Below are positions 8,616 to 18,352 of a DNA stretch of 64,000 nt, in pieces (positions within the stretch are counted from its first letter, which is position 1; every line of letters begins with the position of its first letter). The position numbers and the translations under genes are program-made. The stretch comes from Pantoea sp. (GTDB lineage: Bacteria > Pseudomonadota > Gammaproteobacteria > Enterobacterales > Enterobacteriaceae), in the NCBI RefSeq assembly GCF_028283705.1, contig NZ_JAPWKD010000018.1:62001-126000 (forward strand). Reading direction: 5' to 3'. A model generated the notes under the pieces. The model saw nothing but the letters and a program-made list of their open reading frames with translations, searched no databases and was not told the origin of the DNA.

Positions 8616-11237
8616 ATGACGCGGGGCCTACGCCGATTACTTGCAGCGCTGCTGGCGCTGACATTGTTGCTATTGGGATTATTACTGACGGTGACGCAAT
8701 GGTTGCCCCGTCTGGTCGGTATCTGGCTGCCGGACAATACCCGCGTGGAACTGAACGCTGCGCCCGGCTGGCAACAGGGCGGTCTGTTTATTCCAGAAGT
8801 CCGCTACCTGGCTGGGGATTGTGAACTTGCTAAAGTCAGTGATGCCCGGCTCGGCTGGCATCAGCATCGCTGGCAACTCGCCGCCCGCCAGCTACAACTC
8901 AACAGTGACTGCCTGCAATCGTTGCCGCAAAGCCGCGCTCCCAGCGATGCCCCGCGTACTCTGGCGCAGTGGCAGGCGATGCTGCCGGGTGCAGATATCC
9001 ATCTTGATCAACTGGTTCTTTTACCGTGGCAGCAATATGCCGGTCAGTTTGACCTGACTCTCGACAAAGACGCACAGCTCTTACGTTATCAGGGCAATAA
9101 CCTGAGCGTTGACGCGCGCCTGCAAGGCCAGCAGTTGCAACTCACGCAGCTGCAATTAACCCACCCGTTACTGCCCAAACCGCTGGATGTGCATGGCACC
9201 CTGACATTGCCCACCTTCGCTGATGGATTGCCGGTGGCAGGTGAACTCAGTGGCGATATCAGCCTGACGCAGTGGCCACAGCCGCTCAGCCTGGCGCTCA
9301 ACTGGCAACAGCAGCAGGGTAAGCTGACGGTGCGTCAGCTGGGGGACGAGCAACCTTTGCTGCAACTGCCGTGGCAGATCGACGATCAACACATCCGTAT
9401 TGCCCAGGGACAATGGCGTTGGCCGCAGCAGGGGCAGCCGCTGGCGGGTGGTCTGGCTCTGACGCTGACTCACTGGCAGCAGGGGCTGGAAAACACGCAG
9501 GTCGAGGGGCGCTTCAATTTGCTGACGCAAGGTAAGGGCGGCAAAGGCAACCTGGTGCTGAGCGTCGGACCCGGTTCCCTCAGCCTGCAAAACAGCCATT
9601 TACCATTCCAGTTAACCGGCGAAAGCAAATTTTCTGAGCTGCAATTATACGGTGCTATTCCGGGCGTATTGCAGGGGATGCTGACCGATCCGCAACTGGC
9701 GCTGCGGCCCGGTGCCTTGCTGCGCCTGCGTGGCCGTCTGCTTTCCACACTGCAAGTGGATGAGGCACGCTGGCCGCTGGCCGGGGTGACATTGAGTACA
9801 GCAGGGATCAACGGACGGTTGCAGGCGATCCTGCAGGCACACGATCCCAGCTTTGGTCGCTTCAGACTGCATCTTGATGGCCGTGCGACACAATTCTGGC
9901 CCGATAGGGGACGCTGGAACTGGCGCTACTGGGGCGACGGGGTGATGGAGCCGCTGAATGCCAAATGGGATGTGAAAGGCACCGGTAGCTGGCAGGACCA
10001 GCTCATCAGTCTTGATACGCTGGACACCGGTTTTGATCAGCTGGCTTACGGCATGGTAGAGGTGAGCAAACCACGTCTTACCCTCACCGCGCCGGTGCGC
10101 TGGCAGCGCGACGTACAACAACCCGCTTTTAACGGCGGTTTTGTTCTCAAGTCGGGCCAGACCCGCTTCAGCTACGGAGGCTGGTTACCGCCCTCGGAAC
10201 TCAATTTTGAAGCGAAAGGCAGCGACCCGAGCCAGTTTATCTGGCGTGGTCAGCTCAGGGCAGGCGATATCGGTCCGCTGCGGGTGCATGGACGCTGGGA
10301 TGGCGAACGATTACGTGGTGAAGCCTGGTGGCCAAAACAATCGCTGGCGGTGTTTCAGCCTTTACTCAGCAGCGATCTGAAGATGCGCATTCAGTCGGGC
10401 GATCTTCAGGCGCAGGTGGCGTTTTCTGCCGCCAGCGATCAGGGATTCGAGGCGGGGGGACACTGGGTGGTAAAAAACGGCAGCGTCTGGATGCCAGATA
10501 GCGAAATCAATGGCATCGATTTCTCGCTGCCGTTCCGCCTGAAAGATCATCAATGGCAGCTTGGCCGACGTGGGCCGGTATCCCTGCGCATCGCGGAAGT
10601 GAAAAATCAGTTTGCTTTGCAGAATATCACCGCCGATTTGCAGGGCCATTATCCGTGGCAGGAACGGCAGCCGCTGACGCTCTCCAATGTCAACCTCGAC
10701 CTGCTAGGCGGCCACGTCAGCCTGCCGGAGCTGCGTCTGCCGCAGCATGACCCCGCGCGTATTTCGCTGCGAGATATCGACCTGAGCCGCTTGATTACCG
10801 CGATTAAACCGAAACAGTTCGCCATGTCCGGCAAGGTCAATGGCGAATTGCCGTTGTGGGTGAATAATCCACGCTGGCTGGTTGAGAAAGGTTGGATCGC
10901 CAACAGCGGCCCGCTGACCTTTCGCATGGACAAAGACATGGCGGATGCCATCACCAGCAACAATTTTGCCGCCGGTGCGGCGATGGACTGGCTACGTTAT
11001 ATGGAGATCTCCCGTTCATGGGCCACGCTGGACCTGGATAACTTCGGCAATCTGACCATGCAATCGGAGGTGAAGGGCACCAGCCAGTTCAGCAATCGCC
11101 GACAATCGGTCAACCTTAATTACCGTCATCAGGAAAATTTGTTCCAGCTGTGGCGCAGCCTGCGCTTTGGCGATAATTTGCAATCCTGGGTGGAGCAAAA
11201 TGCCGCCCTGCCATCCAAAAAGGACCCCCAACCATGA
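8616..11237 (+). CDS. ydbH: YdbH, AsmA-like intermembrane phospholipid transporter
   Basis: An 873-residue protein anchored by one N-terminal transmembrane helix (LLAALLALTLLLLGLLLTV) followed by a long periplasmic beta-rich region typical of the AsmA-like/repeating-beta-groove family. In E. coli YdbH works redundantly with TamB and YhdP to move phospholipids between the inner and outer membranes. The C-terminal third matches the YdbH-type DUF (for example FAMSGKVNGELPLWVNNPRW). Length is close to the E. coli protein. It is the first gene of ydbH-ynbE-ydbL, and its stop overlaps the ynbE start (ATGA). Confidence 0.93.
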   Translation: MTRGLRRLLAALLALTLLLLGLLLTVTQWLPRLVGIWLPDNTRVELNAAPGWQQGGLFIPEVRYLAGDCELAKVSDARLGWHQHRWQLAARQLQLNSDCLQSLPQSRAPSDAPRTLAQWQAMLPGADIHLDQLVLLPWQQYAGQFDLTLDKDAQLLRYQGNNLSVDARLQGQQLQLTQLQLTHPLLPKPLDVHGTLTLPTFADGLPVAGELSGDISLTQWPQPLSLALNWQQQQGKLTVRQLGDEQPLLQLPWQIDDQHIRIAQGQWRWPQQGQPLAGGLALTLTHWQQGLENTQVEGRFNLLTQGKGGKGNLVLSVGPGSLSLQNSHLPFQLTGESKFSELQLYGAIPGVLQGMLTDPQLALRPGALLRLRGRLLSTLQVDEARWPLAGVTLSTAGINGRLQAILQAHDPSFGRFRLHLDGRATQFWPDRGRWNWRYWGDGVMEPLNAKWDVKGTGSWQDQLISLDTLDTGFDQLAYGMVEVSKPRLTLTAPVRWQRDVQQPAFNGGFVLKSGQTRFSYGGWLPPSELNFEAKGSDPSQFIWRGQLRAGDIGPLRVHGRWDGERLRGEAWWPKQSLAVFQPLLSSDLKMRIQSGDLQAQVAFSAASDQGFEAGGHWVVKNGSVWMPDSEINGIDFSLPFRLKDHQWQLGRRGPVSLRIAEVKNQFALQNITADLQGHYPWQERQPLTLSNVNLDLLGGHVSLPELRLPQHDPARISLRDIDLSRLITAIKPKQFAMSGKVNGELPLWVNNPRWLVEKGWIANSGPLTFRMDKDMADAITSNNFAAGAAMDWLRYMEISRSWATLDLDNFGNLTMQSEVKGTSQFSNRRQSVNLNYRHQENLFQLWRSLRFGDNLQSWVEQNAALPSKKDPQP

Positions 11238-11422
11238 GCCTGAGGGCATTACTGGTGCTGGCAGCCGGGCTGCCGCTGATTGGCTGCGTGCCGCGTATTG
11301 AAGTCGCGGCACCGAAAGAGCCGATCACCATCAATATGAATGTAAAAATCGAGCATGAAATTCACATCAAGGTGGATAAAGATGTGGAAGCCCTGCTGAA
11401 GAATCAGAGCGGTTTATTTTGA
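11234..11422 (+). CDS. ynbE: YnbE lipoprotein, YdbH partner
   Basis: A 62-residue outer-membrane lipoprotein with signal peptide and lipobox (PLIGC, Cys near residue 18). The mature part is short and strongly beta-prone (KEPITINMNVKIEHEIHIKV). In E. coli YnbE interacts with YdbH and is thought to cap the lipid bridge at the outer membrane. It overlaps the ydbH stop by 4 bp, indicating translational coupling. Confidence 0.92.
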   Translation: MSLRALLVLAAGLPLIGCVPRIEVAAPKEPITINMNVKIEHEIHIKVDKDVEALLKNQSGLF

Positions 11423-11433
11423 GGAGGGGGGCG

Positions 11434-11754
11434 ATGAAGCGTAAAGGGATGGTTCTGCTATTGGCGCTGTTACTGGCGCCTTCTGCCTGGGCGCTGACGC
11501 TCGACCAGGCCCGCCAGCAGGGGCGGGTCGGTGAAACGCTGAGTGGCTACATTGCCGCACGTCAGCAGGACAGCGAAACGCTGGCGCTGGTCAAACGCAT
11601 CAACGACGGACGTAGCCAGCAATATCAGCGCGTGGCGCAGCAGAACAATTTGACCACTGGTGAAGTGGCGCGCATCGCTGGAGAAAAACTGGTGAATCGT
11701 GCCGGATCTGGCGAGTATGTGCAGGGAATTAACGGGCAATGGTTGCAAAAATAG
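11434..11754 (+). CDS. ydbL: YdbL, periplasmic DUF1318 protein
   Basis: A 106-residue periplasmic protein with a cleavable signal peptide (MVLLLALLLAPSAWA). The DUF1318 domain is visible as LDQARQQGRVGETLSGYIAA and the IAGEKLVNRAGSGEYV stretch. In E. coli it is reported to modulate YnbE multimers in the YdbH bridge. I set the start at ATG 11434, behind the very strong GAGGAGGGG ribosome site, rather than at the in-frame TTG 11419 that overlaps ynbE. A terminator hairpin begins within 10 bp of the stop. Confidence 0.92.
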   Translation: MKRKGMVLLLALLLAPSAWALTLDQARQQGRVGETLSGYIAARQQDSETLALVKRINDGRSQQYQRVAQQNNLTTGEVARIAGEKLVNRAGSGEYVQGINGQWLQK

Positions 11755-11756
11755 GC

Positions 11757-11790
11757 AAAAAAAAGCCGGGCGCTCAGGCCCGGCTAAAAG
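11757..11790. terminator. Bidirectional terminator ydbL / azoR
   Basis: AGCCGGGC (11764-11771) and GCCCGGCT (11778-11785) form a perfect 8-bp stem. An eight-A run precedes it, which reads as a T tract for azoR on the minus strand. On the plus strand the tail is only TAAAAG, so termination is probably stronger for azoR. Confidence 0.8.
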
Positions 11791-11805
11791 ATGACACAGT
11801 TTTGC

Positions 11806-12435
<630 letters not shown>

Positions 12436-12648
12436 TTACCGCTCAATGCGTTACACTCTACGAAGATTCAGGGCCGGGTAAAAGCGCAATATTTCGAGAC
12501 CTATGTTCGAATTTATTGAATAAGGCAGCACGCACGGTCAGGGCAGCAGAGGCAAATTATGCTATGATGCCGCTCATTAATTGATTGAATCCGCCGGTAT
12601 TTCCGGCCGGCAGTGCCTGAGCATTGCCACAACAGGTAACTCATCACT

Positions 12649-15600
12649 ATGTCATCATCCGTTACTTCTCCTTTGGCCCCGTTCTGGACGCGACTCGAAA
12701 ACCTGATGTTGCGCGATCGCCAGCGCCTGCAGCGTCGGCTACATGGCGCAACCAAAGTGAAAAATCCTGCCGCACAAGAGGGGATTGCTGCCGAGCTGGA
12801 GGCCGAATTCATCCAGGCGGAGCAGCGCGTCGCCCAGCGTATGGCCGCGACACCCCGCATCACTTTCCCGGAAAATCTGCCCGTCAGCCAGAAACAGCAG
12901 GCAATTGCCGAAGCCATTCGCGACCATCAGGTGGTCATCGTGGCGGGTGAAACCGGCTCGGGCAAAACGACACAGCTGCCGAAAATCTGTCTGACGCTGG
13001 GTCGGGGTGTGAAAGGGTTGATTGGTCATACCCAGCCGCGCCGTTTGGCTGCGCGTACCGTCGCTAACCGTATTGCCGACGAGCTGGAGACATCGCTCGG
13101 TGGCTGCATTGGTTACAAGGTCCGTTTTAACGATCAGGTCAGCGACACCACCCAGGTGAAGCTGATGACCGACGGTATTCTGCTGGCCGAGATTCAGCAG
13201 GACCGCATGTTGTTGCAGTACGACACCATCATCATCGATGAAGCGCATGAACGCAGCCTGAATATCGATTTTCTGTTGGGCTATCTGCGCGAGTTGCTGC
13301 CGCGTCGTCCGGATCTGAAGGTGATCATCACCTCCGCTACCATCGATCCGCAGCGCTTTTCACGTCACTTTAACAACGCGCCGGTGATTGAAGTGTCTGG
13401 CCGCACCTTCCCGGTGGAAGTGCGTTATCGTCCCATCGTTGAAGAAGCGGAAGACACCGATCGTGACCAGTTACAGGCCATCTTTGATGCGGTGGATGAA
13501 CTGGGCCAGGAAAGCCGTGGCGATATCCTGATTTTTATGAGCGGTGAGCGTGAAATCCGCGACACCGCCGATGCGCTGATGAAGCGTGATCTGCCACACA
13601 CCGAAATTTTGCCGCTGTATGCGCGTCTGTCGAACGCGGAACAGAACCGGGTGTTCCAGTCTCACAGCGGGCGACGCATCGTGCTGGCCACCAACGTGGC
13701 GGAAACCTCGCTCACTGTACCGGGCATTAAATACGTTATTGACCCCGGCACTGCGCGTATCAGTCGCTATAGCTACCGCACCAAAGTGCAGCGTCTGCCG
13801 ATTGAGCCGGTGTCCCAGGCCTCGGCGAATCAGCGTAAAGGCCGCTGCGGCCGTGTCTCGGAAGGCATCTGTATCCGGCTGTACTCAGAAGACGATTTCC
13901 TGAGCCGCCCGGAATTTACCGACCCGGAGATTCTGCGTACCAACCTGGCGTCGGTTATTTTGCAGATGACCGCGCTCGGCCTCGGCGATATTGGCGCGTT
14001 CCCGTTTGTTGAAGCCCCGGATAAACGCAATATCCAGGATGGGGTCAGGTTGCTGGAGGAACTGGGGGCGATCACCGTCAATGAAGACGGGCACTACAAA
14101 CTGACCGCGTCCGGGCGGCAGCTGGCATTGCTGCCGGTGGACCCGCGCCTGGCGCGTATGGTGCTGGAAGCGCAGAAATTTGGTTGTGTGCGTGAAGCGA
14201 TGATCATCACCTCGGCGCTTTCGATTCAGGATCCGCGTGAACGTCCGGTGGAGAAACAGCAGGCATCGGACGAGAAACACCGGCGATTTGCAGATAAAGA
14301 GTCCGACTTTCTCACGTTCGTGAATTTGTGGAACTACCTGCAGGAACAGCAAAAAGCGCTGTCGGGGAATCAGTTCCGTCGCCAGTGTAAAAGCGACTAC
14401 CTCAACTATCTGCGCGTACGCGAATGGCAGGATATTTACACCCAGCTGCGCCAGGTGGTGCGTGAGCAGGGGATGCCGGTCAACAGCGAACCGGCACCCT
14501 ATCGTGAAGTTCACTGCGCTTTGCTGAGCGGGCTGCTATCGCATATTGGTCAGAAAGATGCCGATAAACAGGAGTTTACTGGCGCACGCAATGCCCGCTT
14601 CTCCATCTTCCCCGGTTCTGGTCTGTTTAAAAAACCGCCGAAATGGACCATGGTGGCGGAACTGGTGGAAACCAGCCGTCTGTGGGGACGTATCGCCGCC
14701 CGCCTCGATCCGGAGTGGATCGAGCCGCTGGCGCAGCATCTGATCAAGCGCAGCTACAGCGAGCCGCACTGGGAGAAAGCTCAGGGCGCAGTGATGGCGA
14801 CTGAAAAGGTCACACTGTACGGTTTGCCGATAGTGCAGGCACGTAAGGTGAATTACAGCCAAATCGACGCGCCACTGAGCCGTGAATTGTTTATCCGCCA
14901 TGCGCTGGTGGAAGGTGACTGGCAGACGCGTCACGCCTTTTTCCGCAACAATCAGAAGCTGCGTAGCGAAGTCGAAGATCTGGAACATAAATCACGTCGC
15001 CGCGATATCCTGGTGGATGATGAGATGCTGTTTGCCTTTTACGATCGGCGTATCGGCAGTGACGTCGTTTCGGCGCGTCATTTTGACAACTGGTGGAAAA
15101 AAGCCAGCAAAGATAATCCCGACCTGCTCAGCTTCGATAAGCAGATGCTGATTAAGGATGGTGCGGAAAAGGTCAGCCAGCTTGATTACCCGAATTTCTG
15201 GCATCAGGGCAACCTGAAGCTGAAACTGAGTTACCAGTTTGAACCGGGTGCCGATGCCGATGGGGTAACGGTACATATCCCGCTGCCGCTGCTTAATCAG
15301 GTTGATGAGGCCGGGTTTGAGTGGCAAATCCCCGGCGTGCGCCGCGAACTGGTGATTGCCCTGATTAAATCGTTACCGAAACCGGTACGACGCAATCTGG
15401 TGCCCGCCCCGAACTATGCTGAAGCCTTCCTCGGTCGTGTAACCGCGCTGGAATTGCCGTTGCTGGATGCGCTGGAGCGCGAGTTCCGCCGAATGACGGG
15501 GGTCACCATTGACCGCGAAGCCTGGCAATGGGATCAGGTGCCCGATCACCTGAAAATGACCTTCCGTGTGGTGGATGAACACAACCGCAAGTTACAGGAA

Positions 15601-16512
15601 GGCAAAGATCTGCATCAGCTGAAGCTGGCGCTGAAAGGGAAAGTGCAGGAAACGCTGTCTAAAGTGGCGGATGACGGGCTGGAGCAGAGCGGTCTGCATA
15701 TCTGGAGTTTCGGAGATTTACCGCAAAGCTATGAGCAGAAACGCGGTAGCTATCAGGTTAAAGCCTGGCCTGCGCTGGTGGATGAGAAAGATAGCGTTGC
15801 GATTCGCCTGTTTGACAGCGAGCAGGAGCAACAAAAAATGATGTGGCGCGGTCAGCGTCGCTTATTGCTGCTGAACATTCCATCGCCGATCAAGTATCTG
15901 CACGAAAAGCTGCCCAATAAGGCCAAACTCGGATTGTACTTTAACCCGTATGGCAAAGTGCTGGAGCTGATTGACGACTGCATCGCCTGCGGTGTGGATA
16001 AGCTGATGAGCGAAGCAGGGGGGCCGGCGTGGCAACAGGAAAACTTTGAACAGCTGCGCGACAAAGTCCGTGCCGAACTCAACGAGACGGTTGTCACCAT
16101 TGCGAAACAGGTGGAGCAGATCCTGACCTGCGTTTTCAATATCAACAAACGCCTGAAAGGTCGGCTGGATATGTCACTGGCGCTGGCACTGGCGGATATT
16201 AAGAATCAGATGAGTGGGCTGGTGTATCGCGGTTTCGTGACCGGCAACGGCTGGCAGCGTCTGGCAGATACCTTGCGTTATTTGCAGGGCATTGAGCGTC
16301 GTCTGGAGAAATTGCCGGTCGATCCACATAGCGATCGCGCCCGCATGCTGAAAGTACAGGCTGTGGAGCAGGCGTGGCAAAGCTGGCGTAACAAGCTGCC
16401 GCCGCAGCGTCAGGATGATGCGGAAGTGCTGGCGATACGCTGGATGCTGGAAGAGTTGCGTATCAGCTACTTTGCCCAGCAACTGGGGACGCCTTTACCC
16501 GATTTCGGATAA
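12649..16512 (+). CDS. hrpA: ATP-dependent RNA helicase HrpA (C-terminus probably frameshifted)
   Basis: HrpA is a DEAH-box helicase that acts on mRNA and rescues collided ribosomes in E. coli. The 1287 residues include a Walker A (GETGSGKTT near 100), DEAH (near 197), SAT (TSATID), and a motif VI (QRKGRCGR). The long C-terminal HrpA-specific region (DUF3418) follows. Identity to E. coli is high up to residue 1284 (YFAQQLGTPLP). The frame then reads DFG and stops at 16510-16512. In another frame the next bases, 16502-16546, encode ISDKRILQTMEQMN and a stop, which is the expected family C-terminus. One extra base near 16498-16501 would explain this. The terminal 14 residues are therefore lost or the base is an error. 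Confidence 0.95.
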   Translation: MSSSVTSPLAPFWTRLENLMLRDRQRLQRRLHGATKVKNPAAQEGIAAELEAEFIQAEQRVAQRMAATPRITFPENLPVSQKQQAIAEAIRDHQVVIVAGETGSGKTTQLPKICLTLGRGVKGLIGHTQPRRLAARTVANRIADELETSLGGCIGYKVRFNDQVSDTTQVKLMTDGILLAEIQQDRMLLQYDTIIIDEAHERSLNIDFLLGYLRELLPRRPDLKVIITSATIDPQRFSRHFNNAPVIEVSGRTFPVEVRYRPIVEEAEDTDRDQLQAIFDAVDELGQESRGDILIFMSGEREIRDTADALMKRDLPHTEILPLYARLSNAEQNRVFQSHSGRRIVLATNVAETSLTVPGIKYVIDPGTARISRYSYRTKVQRLPIEPVSQASANQRKGRCGRVSEGICIRLYSEDDFLSRPEFTDPEILRTNLASVILQMTALGLGDIGAFPFVEAPDKRNIQDGVRLLEELGAITVNEDGHYKLTASGRQLALLPVDPRLARMVLEAQKFGCVREAMIITSALSIQDPRERPVEKQQASDEKHRRFADKESDFLTFVNLWNYLQEQQKALSGNQFRRQCKSDYLNYLRVREWQDIYTQLRQVVREQGMPVNSEPAPYREVHCALLSGLLSHIGQKDADKQEFTGARNARFSIFPGSGLFKKPPKWTMVAELVETSRLWGRIAARLDPEWIEPLAQHLIKRSYSEPHWEKAQGAVMATEKVTLYGLPIVQARKVNYSQIDAPLSRELFIRHALVEGDWQTRHAFFRNNQKLRSEVEDLEHKSRRRDILVDDEMLFAFYDRRIGSDVVSARHFDNWWKKASKDNPDLLSFDKQMLIKDGAEKVSQLDYPNFWHQGNLKLKLSYQFEPGADADGVTVHIPLPLLNQVDEAGFEWQIPGVRRELVIALIKSLPKPVRRNLVPAPNYAEAFLGRVTALELPLLDALEREFRRMTGVTIDREAWQWDQVPDHLKMTFRVVDEHNRKLQEGKDLHQLKLALKGKVQETLSKVADDGLEQSGLHIWSFGDLPQSYEQKRGSYQVKAWPALVDEKDSVAIRLFDSEQEQQKMMWRGQRRLLLLNIPSPIKYLHEKLPNKAKLGLYFNPYGKVLELIDDCIACGVDKLMSEAGGPAWQQENFEQLRDKVRAELNETVVTIAKQVEQILTCVFNINKRLKGRLDMSLALALADIKNQMSGLVYRGFVTGNGWQRLADTLRYLQGIERRLEKLPVDPHSDRARMLKVQAVEQAWQSWRNKLPPQRQDDAEVLAIRWMLEELRISYFAQQLGTPLPDFG

Positions 16513-16558
16513 GCGTATTTTGCAGACCATGGAGCAGATGAATTAATCGCACGTTCAT

Positions 16559-16581
16559 CGTAGCGGCGCGATTTATCGCGC
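16559..16581 (+). repeat. Short palindromic repeat (REP-like), copy 1
   Basis: This 23-bp unit, CGTAGCGG followed by a GCGCGAT/ATCGCGC mini-hairpin, is repeated exactly at 47443-47465. A related inverted unit lies 27 bp downstream at 16609-16630, so the two could pair into one long stem at the end of hrpA. The arrangement resembles REP/BIME elements. Confidence 0.65.
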
Positions 16582-16608
16582 TCTTTTGACCTTTGGGGTT
16601 AAAAAAAC

Positions 16609-16630
16609 GCGCGATAAATCGCGCTGCGAC
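16609..16630 (-). repeat. Short palindromic repeat (REP-like), copy 2, inverted
   Basis: Its complement shares the 16-base core GCGCGATTTATCGCGC with the copy at 16559-16581, then diverges slightly (GCAGC instead of GTAGCGG on the flank). The head-to-head pair lies between hrpA and ydgD. Confidence 0.6.
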
Positions 16631-16635
16631 ATCGG

Positions 16636-16660
16636 GTTAGCGCAATGTTATTGCGCTAAC
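16636..16660 (-). terminator. Hairpin at the 3' end of ydgD
   Basis: GTTAGCGCAAT and ATTGCGCTAAC form a perfect 11-bp stem with a 3-nt loop that includes the ydgD stop codon and its last three sense codons. There is no clear T tract, so it may work as a 3'-end stabiliser or weak terminator. Confidence 0.5.
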
Positions 16661-17454
16661 TCCTCCAGCTTGTCGCGGAACGAGGTGACCGCAATGGCGC
16701 GGTTATCTGCACGGTAACGATCGGCGGGTGCAGGGGCGGAGCTTTGCACCGCAATTAATTGCCAGCCGTCATCTTTCTTCAGCAGCAGCGGTGAACCGCT
16801 GTCGCCGGGCAGGGTGTCACATTGGTGCGACAACACCGCGCGCTGTGCCCAGCCGGTTATCAAACAATCGCTGTGCGAATACAGCGTATCCAGATGATCT
16901 GCCGGGTAACCAGCCTGAGTTACCTGACGTCCTGTGGCTTTCAGCGCGTCCGTCAGATCGCCACGCGAACCGTCAAACAGCGGAATCGGCGTAATAGCGG
17001 AGGGCGGGTTATGCAGGATAATCAAACCGTAATCAAAAGGTGCGGCGTCAGGCGGAACAATCCAGCCTTCACCATCGGCTTTCAGCTTGCGTGCCAGAGA
17101 GGGTTCCACGCGAGCATCGATATCATGAATTTCATAGCGCCAGCCTTTTTTGCCAGCCATAAAACGCAGCGCCACGGGTTTATCGAATTTGCCTGGTGGG
17201 GTCAGTAAACAGTGACCTGCGGTTAATGCCAGATGGGCAGAAATCAGCGTAGCAGTGCAGAGGTTGCCGCTTTCGGTCTCCAGTTGACCAATGGCATCCC
17301 AGGGCGCAGCGCTGACATCGGTAATGGCTTTGCGGTGATCCTTGCCAAAGAACAGCGTTTTAATCTCGTCCGGGCTTGGCCCGTCTTCGTCATCGGCATG
17401 TGCTGCAAGGTTAAAACTGAAAATACCAACAAATAACAGGATAGCCAGGCGCAT
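16648..17454 (-). CDS. ydgD: YdgD, secreted trypsin-like serine protease
   Basis: A 268-residue protein with an N-terminal signal peptide ([15 protein letters not shown]) and a chymotrypsin-fold S1 domain. All three catalytic residues are visible: His in LTAGHC, Asp in FDYGLI and Ser in GDSGSP. Paired cysteines flank the His and Ser. The natural substrate is unknown. In E. coli ydgD belongs to the asr-ydgU-ydgD group, and the same order on the same strand is kept here, with asr and ydgU upstream. Acid-linked expression is therefore likely by readthrough from asr. Confidence 0.88.
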   Translation of the reverse strand: MRLAILLFVGIFSFNLAAHADDEDGPSPDEIKTLFFGKDHRKAITDVSAAPWDAIGQLETESGNLCTATLISAHLALTAGHCLLTPPGKFDKPVALRFMAGKKGWRYEIHDIDARVEPSLARKLKADGEGWIVPPDAAPFDYGLIILHNPPSAITPIPLFDGSRGDLTDALKATGRQVTQAGYPADHLDTLYSHSDCLITGWAQRAVLSHQCDTLPGDSGSPLLLKKDDGWQLIAVQSSAPAPADRYRADNRAIAVTSFRDKLEELAQ

Positions 17455-17570
17455 AGTTCTCTCAATGGCGAGAATAAGTAGAGGTTTTGGTCATCACGCT
17501 TGAGCGATAACTATAGTCGGTAAGCGGTAAAATAGGGAGAAATATTGGGATAATCAGCACGCTACAACGA

Positions 17571-17651
17571 CTAAATAAAGAAGCTGGCTGCGACAATGCC
17601 GCAAAGGATCACCACAATCAGAATGATTTCGAAGCGATAGCGACGCACCAT
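17571..17651 (-). CDS. ydgU: YdgU, 26-residue membrane peptide
   Basis: A 26-codon reading frame beginning MVRRYRFEIILIVVILCGIV and ending in FFI. It has a basic N-terminus followed by a single hydrophobic helix, nearly the same as E. coli YdgU (27 residues), an acid-induced inner-membrane small protein. The ribosome site TGGAG lies 9 bp before the ATG complementary to 17649-17651. It lies between asr and ydgD in the E. coli order, which strongly supports it. Confidence 0.85.
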   Translation of the reverse strand: MVRRYRFEIILIVVILCGIVAASFFI

Positions 17652-17672
17652 GTTCCGCTACTCCAGTAAACA

Positions 17673-17697
17673 AACACCCGGCAGAACCGGGTGTTTT
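17673..17697 (-). terminator. Terminator/attenuator after asr
   Basis: AACACCCGG (17673-17681) pairs with CCGGGTGTT (17687-17695) around a 5-nt loop. On the minus strand it is followed by TGTTT, so it should end most asr transcripts while letting some continue into ydgU and ydgD. Confidence 0.65.
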
Positions 17698-17733
17698 AAT
17701 CATTAATGCAAGGTCGGGCGCGCAGAGGCAACC

Positions 17734-18183
17734 TTATTTAGCGGCTTTTTTGGTCGCTTTTTTGTGGTGCTTTTTAGCAGCCTGAGCTTTCTGTGCAGCA
17801 GGTTTAGTTACTTTTTTGTGGTGCTTTTTAGCAGCCTGGGCTTTCTGTGCAGCCGGTTTGGTTGCTTTTTTGTGGTGCTTTTTAGCAGCCTGAGCTTTCT
17901 GTGCAGCAGGTTTGGTTACTTTTTTGTGGTGCTTTTTGGCAGCCTGAGCTTTTTGTGCGGCTGGTGCTGCTTTTTTCTTTGCTGCTTTTTTGTGTTTCTT
18001 GGCAGCCTGAGCTTTCTGTGCAGCGGCTTTCTTGTGTTTATGAGTAGTCGCTTTGTGTTTAACCGGTGCAGCGGTAGTGGTTGCAGCAGCAGCCGGAGCC
18101 GGGGTAGCAGTGGTTTCAGCTGCGAAAGCTACAGAAGACAGACCCATAGCAGCGGCGATCACCAGCGCAAATAATTTTTTCAT
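17734..18183 (-). CDS. asr: Acid shock protein Asr (expanded Lys/Ala repeats)
   Basis: Asr is a periplasmic, very basic, disordered protein strongly induced by acid through RstA/PhoB-type activation. The 149 residues start with a signal peptide ([20 protein letters not shown]). An Ala/Thr/Pro stretch follows, then repeated blocks of [19 protein letters not shown], four close copies plus a degenerate earlier one (around residues 55-149). It is longer than many Asr proteins because of the repeats. The copies are nearly identical in DNA (54-bp period), indicating recent duplication. A good RstA box lies about 105 bp upstream. Confidence 0.93.
   Translation of the reverse strand: MKKLFALVIAAAMGLSSVAFAAETTATPAPAAAATTTAAPVKHKATTHKHKKAAAQKAQAAKKHKKAAKKKAAPAAQKAQAAKKHHKKVTKPAAQKAQAAKKHHKKATKPAAQKAQAAKKHHKKVTKPAAQKAQAAKKHHKKATKKAAK
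17740..18030 (-). repeat. 54-bp tandem repeats inside asr
   Basis: About four close copies of a 54-bp unit plus a degenerate one. Each unit carries TTTTTTGTGGTGCTTTTTAG-like blocks on the plus strand and encodes the Lys/His/Ala-rich module. Copies differ mainly in V versus A codons. Copy number probably varies between strains. Confidence 0.8.
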
Positions 18184-18287
18184 TGCAAATTCCTCGAACT
18201 ATTTTTTCATGTGTAGCCCACTGCGGGGCCGGTGAAATGACTATATGAAATTGCAGGGATTCTTTCCGTGAGGGATTGGTATCGGCG

Positions 18288-18301
18288 TGTAACGGAATGT
18301 A
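18288..18301 (-). promoter_or_regulatory. RstA box upstream of asr
   Basis: Read on the minus strand this is TACATTCCGTTACA, matching 11 of 12 defined positions of the RstA consensus TACATNTNGTTACA. A possible -10 (TATAGT) lies on the same strand at 18240-18245, without a good -35, as expected for an activated promoter. rstAB itself lies about 2 kb away. Confidence 0.75.
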
Positions 18302-18352
18302 CAAAGGAAGGTAAAGGAATGGAAAAGGCGGCCAGCAAGGCCGCCGCGCAGT

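Noticed and set aside
17740..18030. Regular repeats resembling a CRISPR array
   Set aside because: The units are contiguous, in frame, without unique spacers, and encode the Asr modules. No cas gene is present.
17764..18174. 136-residue open frame on the plus strand made of repeated [15 protein letters not shown]
   Set aside because: It is the antisense of the Lys/Ala repeats of asr; the repeat structure and composition are explained entirely by asr.
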